Origin: Streptomyces sp. NRRL F-6676
Lineage (GTDB): Bacteria > Actinomycetota > Actinomycetes > Streptomycetales > Streptomycetaceae
Direction: 5' to 3'
Length of the DNA: 64,000 nt
Assembly: GCF_000725625.1 (NCBI RefSeq)
Contig: NZ_JOHS01000007.1
Span: 1-64,000 of the forward strand
Positions 15,984 through 24,414 of this stretch are shown here, piece after piece (position 1 is the first letter of the stretch; every line of letters starts with the position of its first letter). The translations under genes were made by a program, and so were the position numbers. The notes below the pieces were generated by a model, which saw only the letters and a list, made by a program, of their open reading frames with translations, searched no databases and was not told where the DNA came from.

Positions 15984-16927
15984 CGTGTGGCCTCCCCCGC
16001 CGGGATGCCCCGGTACTCCACCGCGTCCCGGGTGAGCTCCATGTACGCCTCTTCGAGCGTCGCCCGGTGCGCGGACACCTGGGAGAACGGCACCCCGTTC
16101 CGTGCCAGCAGGGCCACGATCTCCTCGTCGGGCAGGCCCGTGACACCGAGGGTGTCGGGGCCGGTGGCGAGAACGGTGGCGCCCGCGTCGTGCAGGACCT
16201 GGACGGCGCGCGCAGGCGCGGAGGTACGCAGGGTGACCCGGCCGCCGGACGCCTCGGTAAGCAGCTCACAGACGCTGGTGTCCGCGACGACCCGGCCGCG
16301 GCCGATCACCACGAGATGGTCCGCGGTGTCTTCGAGTTCACTCATCAGGTGACTGGAGACCAGAACGGCGCGGCCCTGCCGGGCCAGTGACGACAGGAAG
16401 CCGCGCATCCACACGATGCCGTCGGGGTCGAGGCCGTTGAACGGCTCGTCCAGCATGACGACCGGCGGGTCACCGAGCAGCGCCGCCGCGATTCCCAGGC
16501 GCTGGCGCATGCCCAGCGAGAAGCCGCCGGCCTTGCGCCGTGCCGCCGCGCCCAGGCCGGCCTGTTCGATGACCTCGTCCACCCGCCGGGCCGGCACGCC
16601 CTGTGAGTGGGCCAGCCACAGCAGGTGGTTGCGGGCGGTGCGGCTCGGTTGCAGCGCGGAGGCGTCGAGCAGTGCCCCCAGATGCCGGAGCGGGCGACGC
16701 AGGGTACGGTACGGCACCCCGCCGACCAGGGCCTTTCCCTCCTCAGCCGCGTCAAGGCCCAGGATCACGCGCATGGTGGTGGACTTGCCCGCGCCGTTCG
16801 GGCCGACGAAGCCGGTCACCCGTCCGGGCCGCACGGTGAACGTCATCCCGTCCAGAGCCGACTGTGGCCCGAAGCGTTTACGCAGACCGATGACCTCGAT
16901 CGTCGCCTTCGTACTCTCCTCGCTCAT
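15980..16927 (-). CDS. ABC transporter ATP-binding protein
   Basis: A 315-residue ATPase, first gene of the exporter operon. Walker A GPNGAGKST lies near residue 42; the signature FSLGMRQRLGIAAALLG, Walker B VVMLDEPFNGLDPDG and the switch histidine region AVLVSSHLMSELE are all present. The last 90 residues (GRVVADTSVCELL...) are the accessory domain of the DrrA/NatA type of drug-export ATPases. It diverges from a histidine kinase gene at 17102, an arrangement typical of sensor systems that control a neighbouring exporter. Confidence 0.9.
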   Translation of the reverse strand: MSEESTKATIEVIGLRKRFGPQSALDGMTFTVRPGRVTGFVGPNGAGKSTTMRVILGLDAAEEGKALVGGVPYRTLRRPLRHLGALLDASALQPSRTARNHLLWLAHSQGVPARRVDEVIEQAGLGAAARRKAGGFSLGMRQRLGIAAALLGDPPVVMLDEPFNGLDPDGIVWMRGFLSSLARQGRAVLVSSHLMSELEDTADHLVVIGRGRVVADTSVCELLTEASGGRVTLRTSAPARAVQVLHDAGATVLATGPDTLGVTGLPDEEIVALLARNGVPFSQVSAHRATLEEAYMELTRDAVEYRGIPAGEATR

Positions 16928-17011
16928 GGCCCCACCCTGTGACGGAGCAAGTTACAGGGGCCGAACGGCCGCTGTCATCTCGCTGTTAGGCGCCTCGGCT
17001 TAGCCTGGCCT

Positions 17012-17094
17012 CGTACCTGTCCTGGTGCGGTGGCGAACTCGTACCTGTCCTGGTGCGGTGGCGAACTCGTACCTGTCCTGGTGCGGTGGCGAGA
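17012..17094. repeat. 28-bp direct repeat, three tandem copies before the histidine kinase
   Basis: Units of 28 bases starting CGTACCTGTCCTGGTGCGG begin at 17012, 17040 and 17068; the third loses its last bases. The array fills the divergent promoter region between the ABC operon and the sensor kinase and ends about eight bases before the kinase ATG. It could hold response-regulator sites, or be a slippage product. Confidence 0.95.
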
Positions 17095-17101
17095 GGGGAG
17101 C

Positions 17102-18361
17102 ATGCGGATGAAATGGGGTCCGCCCCGACGGCTCGCGGGCCCGACTGCCCGGCTCGGCCTGCGCCGTGGCACTGCCCGGGCCCGCTTCACCGCCTTGTAC
17201 GTGACGCTGTTCCTGCTGTCGGGAACGGCGCTGCTCGCCCTCGCGGCCGTGGTGGCATCCGGCGGATCGCGCTCCAGCCGTACCGCCCCCGACGGCGGCA
17301 CCGATCAGGCCGCCACGGCGGCACAGGCCCAGGGCCGCATCGACGAGCTGGAGCAGCAGCTGGCCCAGGCGCACGCCACCCAGTCCCGGCAGATCCTGAT
17401 CGGCTCCGCCATCGCCCTCGGCGTCATGGCGGTGATCTCGGTCGGCCTCGGCTGGATCGTCGCCGGCCGGGTGCTGCGCCCGCTGCGCGTGATGACAGCG
17501 GCCACCCGACGGATCACCGCCGACAGCCTGCACGAACGCCTGGCCATCGGCGGCCCCCGCGACGAGGTGAAGGACCTCGCCGACACCATCGACGACCTCC
17601 TCGGCCGCCTGGAGGCATCCTTCGACGCCCAGCGCCTCTTCGTCGCCAACGCCTCCCACGAGCTGCGCACCCCGCTCACCACGATGCGGGCCTCCCTGGA
17701 CGTGGCCCTCGCCAAGCCGGGCCCGGTACCGGAAACCACGGCCACGCTGGCCACCCGGGTGCGCGCCGAACTCGACCAGGTGGACCGGCTGCTGGAGAGT
17801 TTCCTCGTCCTGGCTCGCACCCAGCACGGCGAGTTCACCGACTCGGCGCGCCTCACCCTCGGCCGACTCGCGCTGACCGCCCTGACCGGACAGACAAAGG
17901 ACATCGCAGCCAAGAGCCTGACCGTGCGCGAAAACCAGATCGACGATTCCGCATGGGTGTGGGGCAGCCAGACGCTGCTGCGTCGCGCGGTCGACAACGT
18001 GGTCGACAACGCGATCGCGCACAACGACCCCGGAGGCTGGATCAGTGTCGCGGTACGAGCCGAAGGAGACGACGCAGGCGCAGTGTCCCTCATCGTCGAG
18101 TCCAGCGGACCGGTCCTCGACCAGCGGCGGGTGACGGACCTCGCGCAGCCCTTCCGTCGCCTCGGCGCCGACCGGACCGGCACCGGCCGGGGCAGCGGCC
18201 TCGGGCTCTCCATCGTCGCGGCCATCACCCAGGCCCACCATGGCACCCTGGACCTGCGCGCCCGCCCCGACGGCGGCCTGCGCGTCACCCTCACCCTCCC
18301 CCGTACGGACGACAGGGCGACGGCGGAAGCCTCCGACACAGAGACAGGCATGGCCCGTTGA
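17102..18361 (+). CDS. Two-component sensor histidine kinase
   Basis: A 419-residue membrane kinase. Start at 17102 follows GAGGGGAG. Two transmembrane helices (about residues 28-50 and 98-122) enclose a short extracytoplasmic part of some 45 residues with a coiled-coil-like run GRIDELEQQLAQAHA. HAMP, then the H-box NASHELRTPLTTMRASLDVA (phosphorylated His about 186), the N-box DNVVDNAIAHNDPGG and the G-box GRGSGLGLSIVAAI follow. The small sensor part suggests detection within the membrane, as in intramembrane-sensing kinases. The response regulator gene overlaps its stop. By position it should control the divergent ABC exporter at 15980. Confidence 0.9.
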   Translation: MRMKWGPPRRLAGPTARLGLRRGTARARFTALYVTLFLLSGTALLALAAVVASGGSRSSRTAPDGGTDQAATAAQAQGRIDELEQQLAQAHATQSRQILIGSAIALGVMAVISVGLGWIVAGRVLRPLRVMTAATRRITADSLHERLAIGGPRDEVKDLADTIDDLLGRLEASFDAQRLFVANASHELRTPLTTMRASLDVALAKPGPVPETTATLATRVRAELDQVDRLLESFLVLARTQHGEFTDSARLTLGRLALTALTGQTKDIAAKSLTVRENQIDDSAWVWGSQTLLRRAVDNVVDNAIAHNDPGGWISVAVRAEGDDAGAVSLIVESSGPVLDQRRVTDLAQPFRRLGADRTGTGRGSGLGLSIVAAITQAHHGTLDLRARPDGGLRVTLTLPRTDDRATAEASDTETGMAR

Positions 18362-19035
18362 GAGTTTTGGTGGTCGAGGACGCCCGCCCCCTCGCCGAAG
18401 TCATCGCCGAGGGACTGCGCGACCAGGGCATGGCCGTGGACGTGGCCCACGACGGGCTCGACGCCGCGGCCAAGCTGGACGTCAACACGTACGACGTCGT
18501 CGTGCTCGACCGCGATCTGCCGGGCATCCACGGCGACGCCCTCTGCCAGATGATCACCGAGCAGGACGGCCGCGTGATGGTCCTGATGCTAACCGCCGCC
18601 GACTCGCCCGGCGACCGCGTCAGCGGCCTGACCCTGGGTGCCGACGACTACCTCGCCAAGCCCTTCCACTTCCCCGAACTCGTCCTACGCATCCGCGCCC
18701 TGGCACGCCGTCGCCCCGCCGCCCGGTCCCGCACCCTGAGCACGGCGGGCATCGCACTCGACCCGATGCGCCGCACCGCCAGCCGCGACGGCCACCAACT
18801 CGACCTCTCCGTCAAGGAATTCGCGGTACTCGAAGCCCTCCTGGAGGCGAGCCCCGCGTTCCTCAGCACGGAGAACCTCCTCGAACAGGTCTGGGACGAA
18901 CACGCCGACCCGTTCACCAACACCGTCACCGTGACCATCAGCCGCCTGCGCCGCAAACTCGGCGACCCCCCGGTCATCGCCACCACACCCGGCGTGGGGT
19001 ACCGGATCATCGACCCAGCCGTCCCACCCGACTGA
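18358..19035 (+). CDS. OmpR-family response regulator
   Basis: A 225-residue regulator. The start is TTG at 18358, overlapping the kinase stop (TTGA), because it places LRVLVVEDARPLAEVIAEGL at the N-terminus as in the family. The receiver has the acidic pair ED near residue 8, phospho-acceptor Asp in VVLDRDLPG (about 51), Thr in MLTAAD and Lys in LAKPF. The winged helix (residues 125-220) has LDLSVKEFAVLEALLEAS and TVTVTISRLRRKLGDPPVIA followed by TTPGVGYRI. It likely binds the divergent region that contains the 28-bp repeats. Confidence 0.9.
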   Translation: MRVLVVEDARPLAEVIAEGLRDQGMAVDVAHDGLDAAAKLDVNTYDVVVLDRDLPGIHGDALCQMITEQDGRVMVLMLTAADSPGDRVSGLTLGADDYLAKPFHFPELVLRIRALARRRPAARSRTLSTAGIALDPMRRTASRDGHQLDLSVKEFAVLEALLEASPAFLSTENLLEQVWDEHADPFTNTVTVTISRLRRKLGDPPVIATTPGVGYRIIDPAVPPD

Positions 19036-19799
19036 GCAGCCGCCAGGGGCCGACGGCCCGCGAGCAGAGGCAGCAGCGGGACGCCCGCGACATCCTCGCC
19101 GACACCGGCGGCCTGGCGGGGCTGACGCAGACGCTGTACCGCACGACGGCGACCGGGTGGCAGCCGGCCGCGGCCATGCCCGTCACCGTCCGCGCGTATC
19201 GAGTCAACCCTGGTGACCGACAACATCGACCACCGGCCTCCGGACGCCACCCACCGCTTCCACCCGCCGCCCCGCCACCAGACGGGGCGACTGCCGGAGC
19301 AGTACGAAAAGGTCGCGGAGGCCGAACAGGCGGCCGCGGCAAGCCTCGTGCGCACGGCGCCGCGTACGGGATGGACACCGCGCGTGCCCGACTGAACATG
19401 GCCGCTCACCGGCACGTCCGGTCCGGTCAGCCATGATTGCCCCTCGAGACGGCGGTAACCGGGGGGACGCTAACCGAGCGGCCCTCGGCTCGAGCCGCCC
19501 GGCACGTTCCACGACAGCGACGGAACCGGGACGGGGGGCAGGGACAGGGACCGCCCCGGGACCGGCCACCGCAGCCGCTCAGCCCGCGCACCTGTGCGAA
19601 GCCCGGGCGACGCAGCAGCCTCGGCGAAGCTACGGCCGTTGACGGGTCGTCAACGGTGGCGTCGGCAGTAGGGCCGGGACGCTCACCCGGACTCGCCGAA
19701 ACTGGCCGAAGACGATGACGGGGCAGGGGCGGGGCGGGGGGAATGAATCCGGCCCGCCGTTGTCTGCGGCCCGGCACAAGCTCGCCCGGTTGGGGTCGG
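19036..19799. other. Gene-poor stretch with short coding-like fragments
   Basis: After the response regulator no complete gene is visible. A plus-strand segment near 19079-19200 reads RDILADTGGLAGLTQTLYRT and another at 19213-19395 gives a 60-residue ORF (MTDNIDHRPPDATHRFHPPP...). Neither shows a family motif, so they may be chance or decayed genes. The 400 bases before the SDR gene are G-rich and show nothing. Confidence 0.3.
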
Positions 19800-20558
19800 T
19801 CAGAGGAGGGCGCCACCGGAGACCTCGATGCGCTGGGCGGTCATCCAGCGCAGGCCCTCGGACGCCAGCGTGGCTATGGCGTCGCCGATCTCCTCGGGTT
19901 CGCCGACGCGGCCGAGCGCGGTCTGTCCGGCGAGACCCTGGCGCATCTCGGCGTCGTCCCGCATGGCACCGCCGTTGAAGTCGGTGGCGGTCGGCCCCGG
20001 GGCAATGGAGTTGACCCGGATGCCGCGGGGGCCGAGTTCTGCGGCCAGAGTGCGGCTCAGGCCCTCGACGGCAGCCTTCGAGGCGGAGTAGACCGAGGTC
20101 GCGGGACTGGTGTGGCGAGTCAACGACGACGAGACGTTGAGGACGCGGGCTCCCTGCCCCAGCAGCGGCACAAGCGCCTGGATGAGGAAGAACGTGCCCC
20201 GCACATTCGTGCCGAACACGGTGTCGAAGTCATCGACCGTGACAGCTTCCAGCGGGCCGAAGAGACCCACCCCCGCGTTGTTGACCACGATATCGAGCCG
20301 CGAAGCCGCCCAGCCCTCGAGCAGTTCGCTCAGCTCGGTAGTGAAGGCTCCGAACGAGGAGACGTCCCTGATGTCGAGGCGCACGACAGCGGCAGTCCCG
20401 CCTGCGGCTCGCACTAGCCGCGCTGTCTCCTCGGCCCCGGCCGCATCACCGCGATGAGTGGCCACGACCCGCACCCCGCGCGCCGCCAGGGCAAGAGCCG
20501 TACTCCGGCCCAGGCCACGGTTGGCCCCGGTCACCAAAGCGATCCTGTCGACTGTCAT
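19800..20558 (-). CDS. SDR-family oxidoreductase
   Basis: A 252-residue short-chain dehydrogenase/reductase. The ATG at 20558 has GGGAG six bases upstream and gives MTVDRIALVTGANRGLGRST at the N-terminus; longer versions add only a poor leader. It has TGANRGLG, NNAG, the catalytic Ser of NVSSSL, Tyr-x3-Lys in YSASKAAVEGL and the C-terminal GRVGEPEEIGDAIATLASEG. ATHRGD after strand 2 hints at NADP. It diverges from a TetR gene at 20707, with two palindromes between them, so it is very likely repressed by that TetR protein. Confidence 0.9.
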   Translation of the reverse strand: MTVDRIALVTGANRGLGRSTALALAARGVRVVATHRGDAAGAEETARLVRAAGGTAAVVRLDIRDVSSFGAFTTELSELLEGWAASRLDIVVNNAGVGLFGPLEAVTVDDFDTVFGTNVRGTFFLIQALVPLLGQGARVLNVSSSLTRHTSPATSVYSASKAAVEGLSRTLAAELGPRGIRVNSIAPGPTATDFNGGAMRDDAEMRQGLAGQTALGRVGEPEEIGDAIATLASEGLRWMTAQRIEVSGGALL

Positions 20559-20615
20559 CAGTTGCTCCCTCATCGCACGGCGCCCGAGAGACAGCGGGGT
20601 GCCGCGATCAAGATA

Positions 20616-20631
20616 CGAGTCGCTCGACTCG
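20616..20631. promoter_or_regulatory. TetR operator, SDR-proximal palindrome
   Basis: CGAGTCG and CGACTCG flank a two-base centre (CT). The half-site is the same as the core of the palindrome at 20661. The centres are 49 bases apart, between the divergent SDR (20558) and TetR (20707) genes. Confidence 0.7.
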
Positions 20632-20660
20632 CCTTCCACCGCACCGTAGGCATGCCGAAA

Positions 20661-20684
20661 GAGGCGAGTCAAGTGACTCGCCTC
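20661..20684. promoter_or_regulatory. TetR operator, perfect 11-bp-arm palindrome
   Basis: GAGGCGAGTCA and TGACTCGCCTC surround a two-base centre (AG). This perfect 24-base inverted repeat lies 22 bases before the TetR start codon and shares its core with the site at 20616, fitting autoregulation plus control of the divergent SDR gene. Confidence 0.8.
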
Positions 20685-20706
20685 GGAGCTGGGGCATACT
20701 GCACGC

Positions 20707-21342
20707 ATGGCAGCAGAGCTCTCCGCACATCACCGCCGTCTCGCCCAGCAGAAACGTGAGGCGATCATCTCCGCGGCCACGGACCTCTTCCTGAACCGCG
20801 GTTACGACGGCACTTCCCTCGCTCGCATCGCCGAAGGGGCGGCAGTCTCGAAGTCCACCCTGTTCAAGCAGTTCCCCACCAAGGCAGCCCTCTTCGAAGC
20901 CATCGTCACGGAGTCCTGGCAGCGCGACGCCGGAGGCGCCGTCGCACGGCCTCCGGCCGGGGACCTGCGGTCCGGCCTGGCCTCCATCGGCCACCGCTAC
21001 GCCGATCTGATCGGCCGGCCCGGTATGACAGCCCTGTTCCGCATCGTCATCGCCGAGCTGCCCCGCTTCCCCGAACTGGGACGAATGCAGTTCCAGCTCG
21101 GCAAGCTGCCCTACTTCACCTCAGTCCAGCACTACCTGGAGTCGGAACACGAGGCCGGTAACGCCGACGTCCCGGACGCCGAGAGCGCCGCCAACCAGTT
21201 CCTCGGAATGATCGCCAACTACGTCCTGTGGCCCCGCATGCTGCTGACCGACTGGAATCCCGCAGCCTCTGACATCCGTTACGCCGTCGATCAGGCCGTG
21301 GAGACCATGCTCGCCCGCTACACCTCCGATCGAGCAGCCTGA
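20707..21342 (+). CDS. TetR-family transcriptional regulator
   Basis: A 211-residue regulator. The N-terminal helix-turn-helix (REAIISAATDLFLNRGYDGT, SLARIAEGAAVSKSTLFKQF, PTKAALFEAIV) is canonical. The C-terminal part (residues 85-205, with GMTALFRIVIAELPRFPELG and NQFLGMIANYVLWPRML) resembles the AcrR/TetR_C ligand-binding fold of TetR repressors with hydrophobic ligands. Two matched palindromes upstream mark its operators. The divergent SDR gene is its probable target and the SDR substrate its likely inducer. Confidence 0.9.
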   Translation: MAAELSAHHRRLAQQKREAIISAATDLFLNRGYDGTSLARIAEGAAVSKSTLFKQFPTKAALFEAIVTESWQRDAGGAVARPPAGDLRSGLASIGHRYADLIGRPGMTALFRIVIAELPRFPELGRMQFQLGKLPYFTSVQHYLESEHEAGNADVPDAESAANQFLGMIANYVLWPRMLLTDWNPAASDIRYAVDQAVETMLARYTSDRAA

Positions 21343-21560
21343 TCCGAAGCCGGAATCGGTACGTCGGCACCATGGGCTGGAGGGGCCCGCGGAGCTGCGG
21401 CCGTGCGACGGGCGGGCCTGGTGAGGCCGGCGGTGGCGTTGTCCTCCCACCCGCCGACACGCTGGAAGTAGCCGTTCATCGAGCGGGAGCCCCGGGCCCA
21501 GCCGCCCTGGTCGGCGATCGCCAGGGCATCCTTGCCGCGCTTGCAGGTCAAGGGGCTGGT
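21318..21560 (-). pseudogene. Tyrosine integrase/recombinase C-terminal relic
   Basis: On the minus strand the residues KRGKDALAIADQGGWARGSR followed by SMNGYFQRVGGWEDNATAGL match the end of actinobacterial tyrosine recombinases, where a helix with GGW is followed by the catalytic-Tyr region (here NGYF). Everything upstream of this, including the Arg-His-x2-Arg part, is missing: the preceding bases belong to an interspersed repeat. It marks a former integrated element and has no activity. Confidence 0.5.
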
Positions 21561-21625
21561 GTGACTGGTCCTCGGCCTGCTCGCGCTGGTCGTGAGCGGG
21601 AATGCGGGGAGGAGATCATCTGACG
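21540..21625 (-). repeat. Interspersed repeat, copy 1
   Basis: Read on the minus strand this segment (CGCTCACGACCAGC ... GGACCAGTCACACCAGCC ... TTGACCTGC) aligns with three other copies at 23247, 23408 and 25572. This copy diverges at the end that runs into the integrase relic. Confidence 0.6.
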
Positions 21626-21707
21626 GAGGCTCGTCGGCGCTCCGACCTGTGCACCTGGGGTCAAGGCACGGCTCGTCCTGCTGGCCGGCACATGACATCC
21701 TGACTCA

Positions 21708-22193
21708 GTGCTCTTGAACGACCCCACAAGCAGCGTCGACCTTCGCCCAGTGCGCTACCAGTTCGCCGCGGTCCGGGGCGACTCGTATGACGACAACTGG
21801 CTGGTCATTGACGGCACGGTAACGACTCCCGAGGGCAGCTGGTCCTTCGCCGATCCGTGTTTGCTCACTGATGAGGCTCGTCAGGTGGCCGCGTGGCTGC
21901 GCGCGGTGGCCGCGGGGAAGGTGGCCGTGACCGAACCTGATGCACAAGGTGAGCTTTCGCCGGACACCTGGTTCATTGAGCCGCTCCTCGCCTTCAGCCT
22001 CGCCGATCGGAGCGAGGGCGGGGCTGCGGTGATTCGGATTCATCTGTCCTTGGAGGCAGCGCCCCCGAGGCAACAGGGTGACGACCGGGCCGACATCTAC
22101 CAGTACGTCGTGGAGGTCAGGATGGACGCTGCGGCGCTACTTCACGCGGCTGACCAGTGGGACCTCGCTCTGGCTTCCTTCCCGCCCCGCTGA
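21708..22193 (+). CDS. WapI-family immunity protein, orphan
   Basis: A 161-residue protein from the GTG at 21708. Its order of motifs ([59 protein letters not shown], then [14 protein letters not shown] and [15 protein letters not shown]) is that of streptomycete proteins annotated as WapI-type immunity proteins, which protect against contact-dependent or polymorphic toxins. No toxin, WXG100 or secretion gene lies nearby; the neighbours are mobile-element relics. It may be a stand-alone defence against toxins of competitors. The family call is from memory of the motif order. Confidence 0.6.
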   Translation: MLLNDPTSSVDLRPVRYQFAAVRGDSYDDNWLVIDGTVTTPEGSWSFADPCLLTDEARQVAAWLRAVAAGKVAVTEPDAQGELSPDTWFIEPLLAFSLADRSEGGAAVIRIHLSLEAAPPRQQGDDRADIYQYVVEVRMDAAALLHAADQWDLALASFPPR

Positions 22194-22323
22194 TCACTGT
22201 TCATGTGCCACAACCCGACCTACACTTTCGCAAGATCCACCTCAACCCCGGGCCGGCCGCTTGGCACTTCCAGTACGACCGATTCCTACTCGCAGGGGCC
22301 GGGCAGTCTTCTACGATCCGTTG

Positions 22324-22426
22324 CATGCTGGATCCCGAGCTGCTGGAACGGATCGCCGCGCGGCGCGCGGAACTGGACGAACTCGAAGAACAGCTGGCCA
22401 AACAGCTCGCAGAAGTGCGGGTCTAA
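22324..22426 (+). pseudogene. Truncated copy of the MLDPELLERI coiled-coil gene
   Basis: The 33 residues from the ATG at 22324 (MLDPELLERIAARRAELDEL, EEQLAKQLAEVRV) repeat the start of the complete gene on the opposite strand at 24870, and about 20 bases of upstream DNA are also shared. The copy ends at once in TAA followed by GGGGTGTCCCGTAACTG, which looks like an insertion-sequence end. No IS body follows, so this is a scar. Confidence 0.55.
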
Positions 22427-22580
22427 GGGGTGTCCCGTAACTGCTGGTCAGAGGTGAGATGATCTTGCCGTGATCACACTCGCCACATCATGATCATCAA
22501 TCACGCTGGCCCAATGCCAAGACAATCCCACAGCTACGCTGATCGGGGCAGTCCACAGTGAGCACGACCCGGGGAAAACC

Positions 22581-23132
22581 GTGAACCGACCGCTGCTGTT
22601 CCTCGACGTGGACGGGCCACTCAACCCTTACGCGGCCCAGCCGGAAAGGCGTCCCGAGGGCTACACCACACTCAGAGTTCCCCGGCACGACGCCCATGAG
22701 GACGACAGAGGCCTATCGTCCCGACGACGCCCCCTGCGTGTCTGGCTCAACCCAGAGCACGGACGAATCCTGCTCCAGCTCGGCTTCGAGCTGTGCTGGG
22801 CCACCACATGGATGGACGACGCCAACCGGTGGATCGCACCGGTCCTCGGCCTTCCGGAGCTTCCCTTCGTCGACTTCGACGACGTCCTACTCCAAGAACG
22901 CCCTGATGGAGTCCACTGGAAGACCGGGCGGCTGGTGGACTACGCAGGCGGCCGTCCTTTCGCCTGGGTGGACGACGAGCAGAGTGAGCTGGATCAGACG
23001 TACGTGGCCGCCCACCATCAAGGGCTCGGGCTCCTGCACCACGTCAACCCGCGGATCGGCCTGCGGGAAAACGACTTCCACACGCTCGCCGACTTCGCCA
23101 GTTCCCTGGACACCTCACGAACCACCGGCTGA
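22581..23132 (+). CDS. HAD-like domain protein
   Basis: A 183-residue protein from the GTG at 22581, preceded by GGGGA. The N-terminal LLFLDVDGPLNPYA carries the DxDG nucleophile motif of haloacid-dehalogenase-like phosphatases, and GFELCWATTWMDDANRWIAP places the Thr motif as in streptomycete HAD proteins. DYAGGRPFAWVDDEQSELDQ supplies the late acidic pair for Mg. A small-molecule phosphatase function is probable but the substrate is unknown. The gene sits between IS scars and appears intact. Confidence 0.7.
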   Translation: MNRPLLFLDVDGPLNPYAAQPERRPEGYTTLRVPRHDAHEDDRGLSSRRRPLRVWLNPEHGRILLQLGFELCWATTWMDDANRWIAPVLGLPELPFVDFDDVLLQERPDGVHWKTGRLVDYAGGRPFAWVDDEQSELDQTYVAAHHQGLGLLHHVNPRIGLRENDFHTLADFASSLDTSRTTG

Positions 23133-23246
23133 GCACCTCGCCAGCCCTTCAGGTTGCTCCGTACTCGGAGCCAAGATCTTTGCGGGACAGCCCTTAGCCA
23201 GAAATCAAAAGGCCACGCTCAGCATCAGCCGTGCTGAGGGATGCTC

Positions 23247-23340
23247 TTCTCCGTGGGCTCCCGCCCACAGCCAGCCCGAGTACCCCGAGAGCCAATCACA
23301 CCAGCTCTTTGGCCAGGGGCTTCAGGTTGGCGGTGGCTCA
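23247..23340 (+). repeat. Interspersed repeat, copy 2
   Basis: This copy (CTTCTCCGTGGGCTCCCGCC ... TCAGGTTGGCGGTGGCTC) is inverted relative to the copy at 23408. The two flank a loop of about 67 bases in the gene-free stretch before the IS5-type transposase. Similarity runs along about 95 bases with scattered changes. Confidence 0.65.
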
Positions 23341-23407
23341 AAGGACTCCACCTGTACCCGGTGCGCATCGCGATGGTCTCCACTCGGTGCGGTCGATGTC
23401 GTGCACT

Positions 23408-23501
23408 GAGCCTCCGCCAACTTGAAGTCGCAGGTCAAAGGGCTGGTGTGATCGGTTCTCGGGGTAGTCCTGCTGGTCGTGGGCGGGAGTCCGTGGAGAA
23501 G
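23408..23501 (-). repeat. Interspersed repeat, copy 3, abutting the IS
   Basis: Read on the minus strand: CTCCCGCCCACGACCAGC, then CCCCGAGAACCGATCACACC, then GACTTCAAGTTGGCGGAGGC. It ends nine bases before the stop of the transposase at 23510. It is the best preserved copy along with that at 25572. Confidence 0.65.
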
Positions 23502-23509
23502 ATCACCCG

Positions 23510-24342
23510 TCAGCGGTTGATTTCGAGGTTCGTCAGGACGAGCAGGGCGCGCAGATGACGGGTGGCGCGGGCGGGGGCAGTGCGGAGTTTGGTGAGGATC
23601 CGCCAATTATTGAGGTGGGCGAAGCCGTGCTCGACCAGTGCCCGTCCGACGGCGAGGACACGGTCGGCTCCTTCTCGCCTCGAGTGAGCTTGTGGGTACG
23701 AGTGGCGATGCAGCCGGTGACGATCACGGGGTCGAGGATGTCGTTGTCCAGGCCGCGGAAGCCGAGGTCTGCCAACGCTCCGAGGCCAGCGGCGTGCAGG
23801 TGGGCCAGGACGTGGTCGCGGCGGGCGGCGGTGTTGTCGTGGGTGCCGCCGGGCCAGGCGGCGGACATCCAGATCAGGCGCCCGTTCTCTTCGGTCAGGG
23901 CAAAGAAGTGCAGGCCATGGCTGCGCTGCTTGCCCGAGTAGTTCCGCCGGTCGGCCTTGCCGGTGCGGCGTCCGGTGCGGATGAGGGTGCCGTCGATCAG
24001 GACCGCCTCCCCACCCTGCCTGGCGACCTTCATCAGGGCGCGGTCCAGGCGCGACGCCTGGGCGGCGAGCAGCCCGATCAGCTCGTCGCGCCAGCGGCGG
24101 ACGGTGGACTCGGACACATTGTTTCCGTCGGCCATGTCGGCCAGGCACTGGTCGTGACGCAGCACGGCCAGGACGATCACCGCGATCTTCCCGGGCGGCA
24201 GGATGCGCCACCTGGAGCGAATCATCTTCAGGTGGCGCCGTAGCAGATCGGCGAGGTGGTTGACGGTGCTCGTGGACAGCGGCAGACGGCACTGGTAGAC
24301 AAGCGGGCAGGTGCCCTCGGCGCGCTCTTCGATATTCGTCAC
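23510..24342 (-). pseudogene. IS5-family transposase, frameshifted
   Basis: From the ATG at 24342 the frame gives an N-terminal helix-turn-helix (DLLRRHLKMIRSRWRILPPG, then SESTVRRWRDEL) and a DDE nuclease core: the first Asp in VLIDGTLIRTGRRTG, the second in RLIWMSAAWPGGTHDN and the region ALADLGFRGLDNDI. After ATRTHKLTRGEKE (near 23670) the frame is lost; the neighbouring frame carries RALVEHGFAHLNNWRILTKL and ends LLVLTNLEINR at 23510. One base change separates the parts. Clear terminal inverted repeats could not be found by eye. An interspersed repeat abuts the 3' end. Confidence 0.75.
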
Positions 24343-24414
24343 ACAATTCCAACGGCCGCCGGGGGCACCCCGGTTAGGGCCGTGCCGAGCCGCTCCGAGC
24401 GGCGGTCTCGCTGG

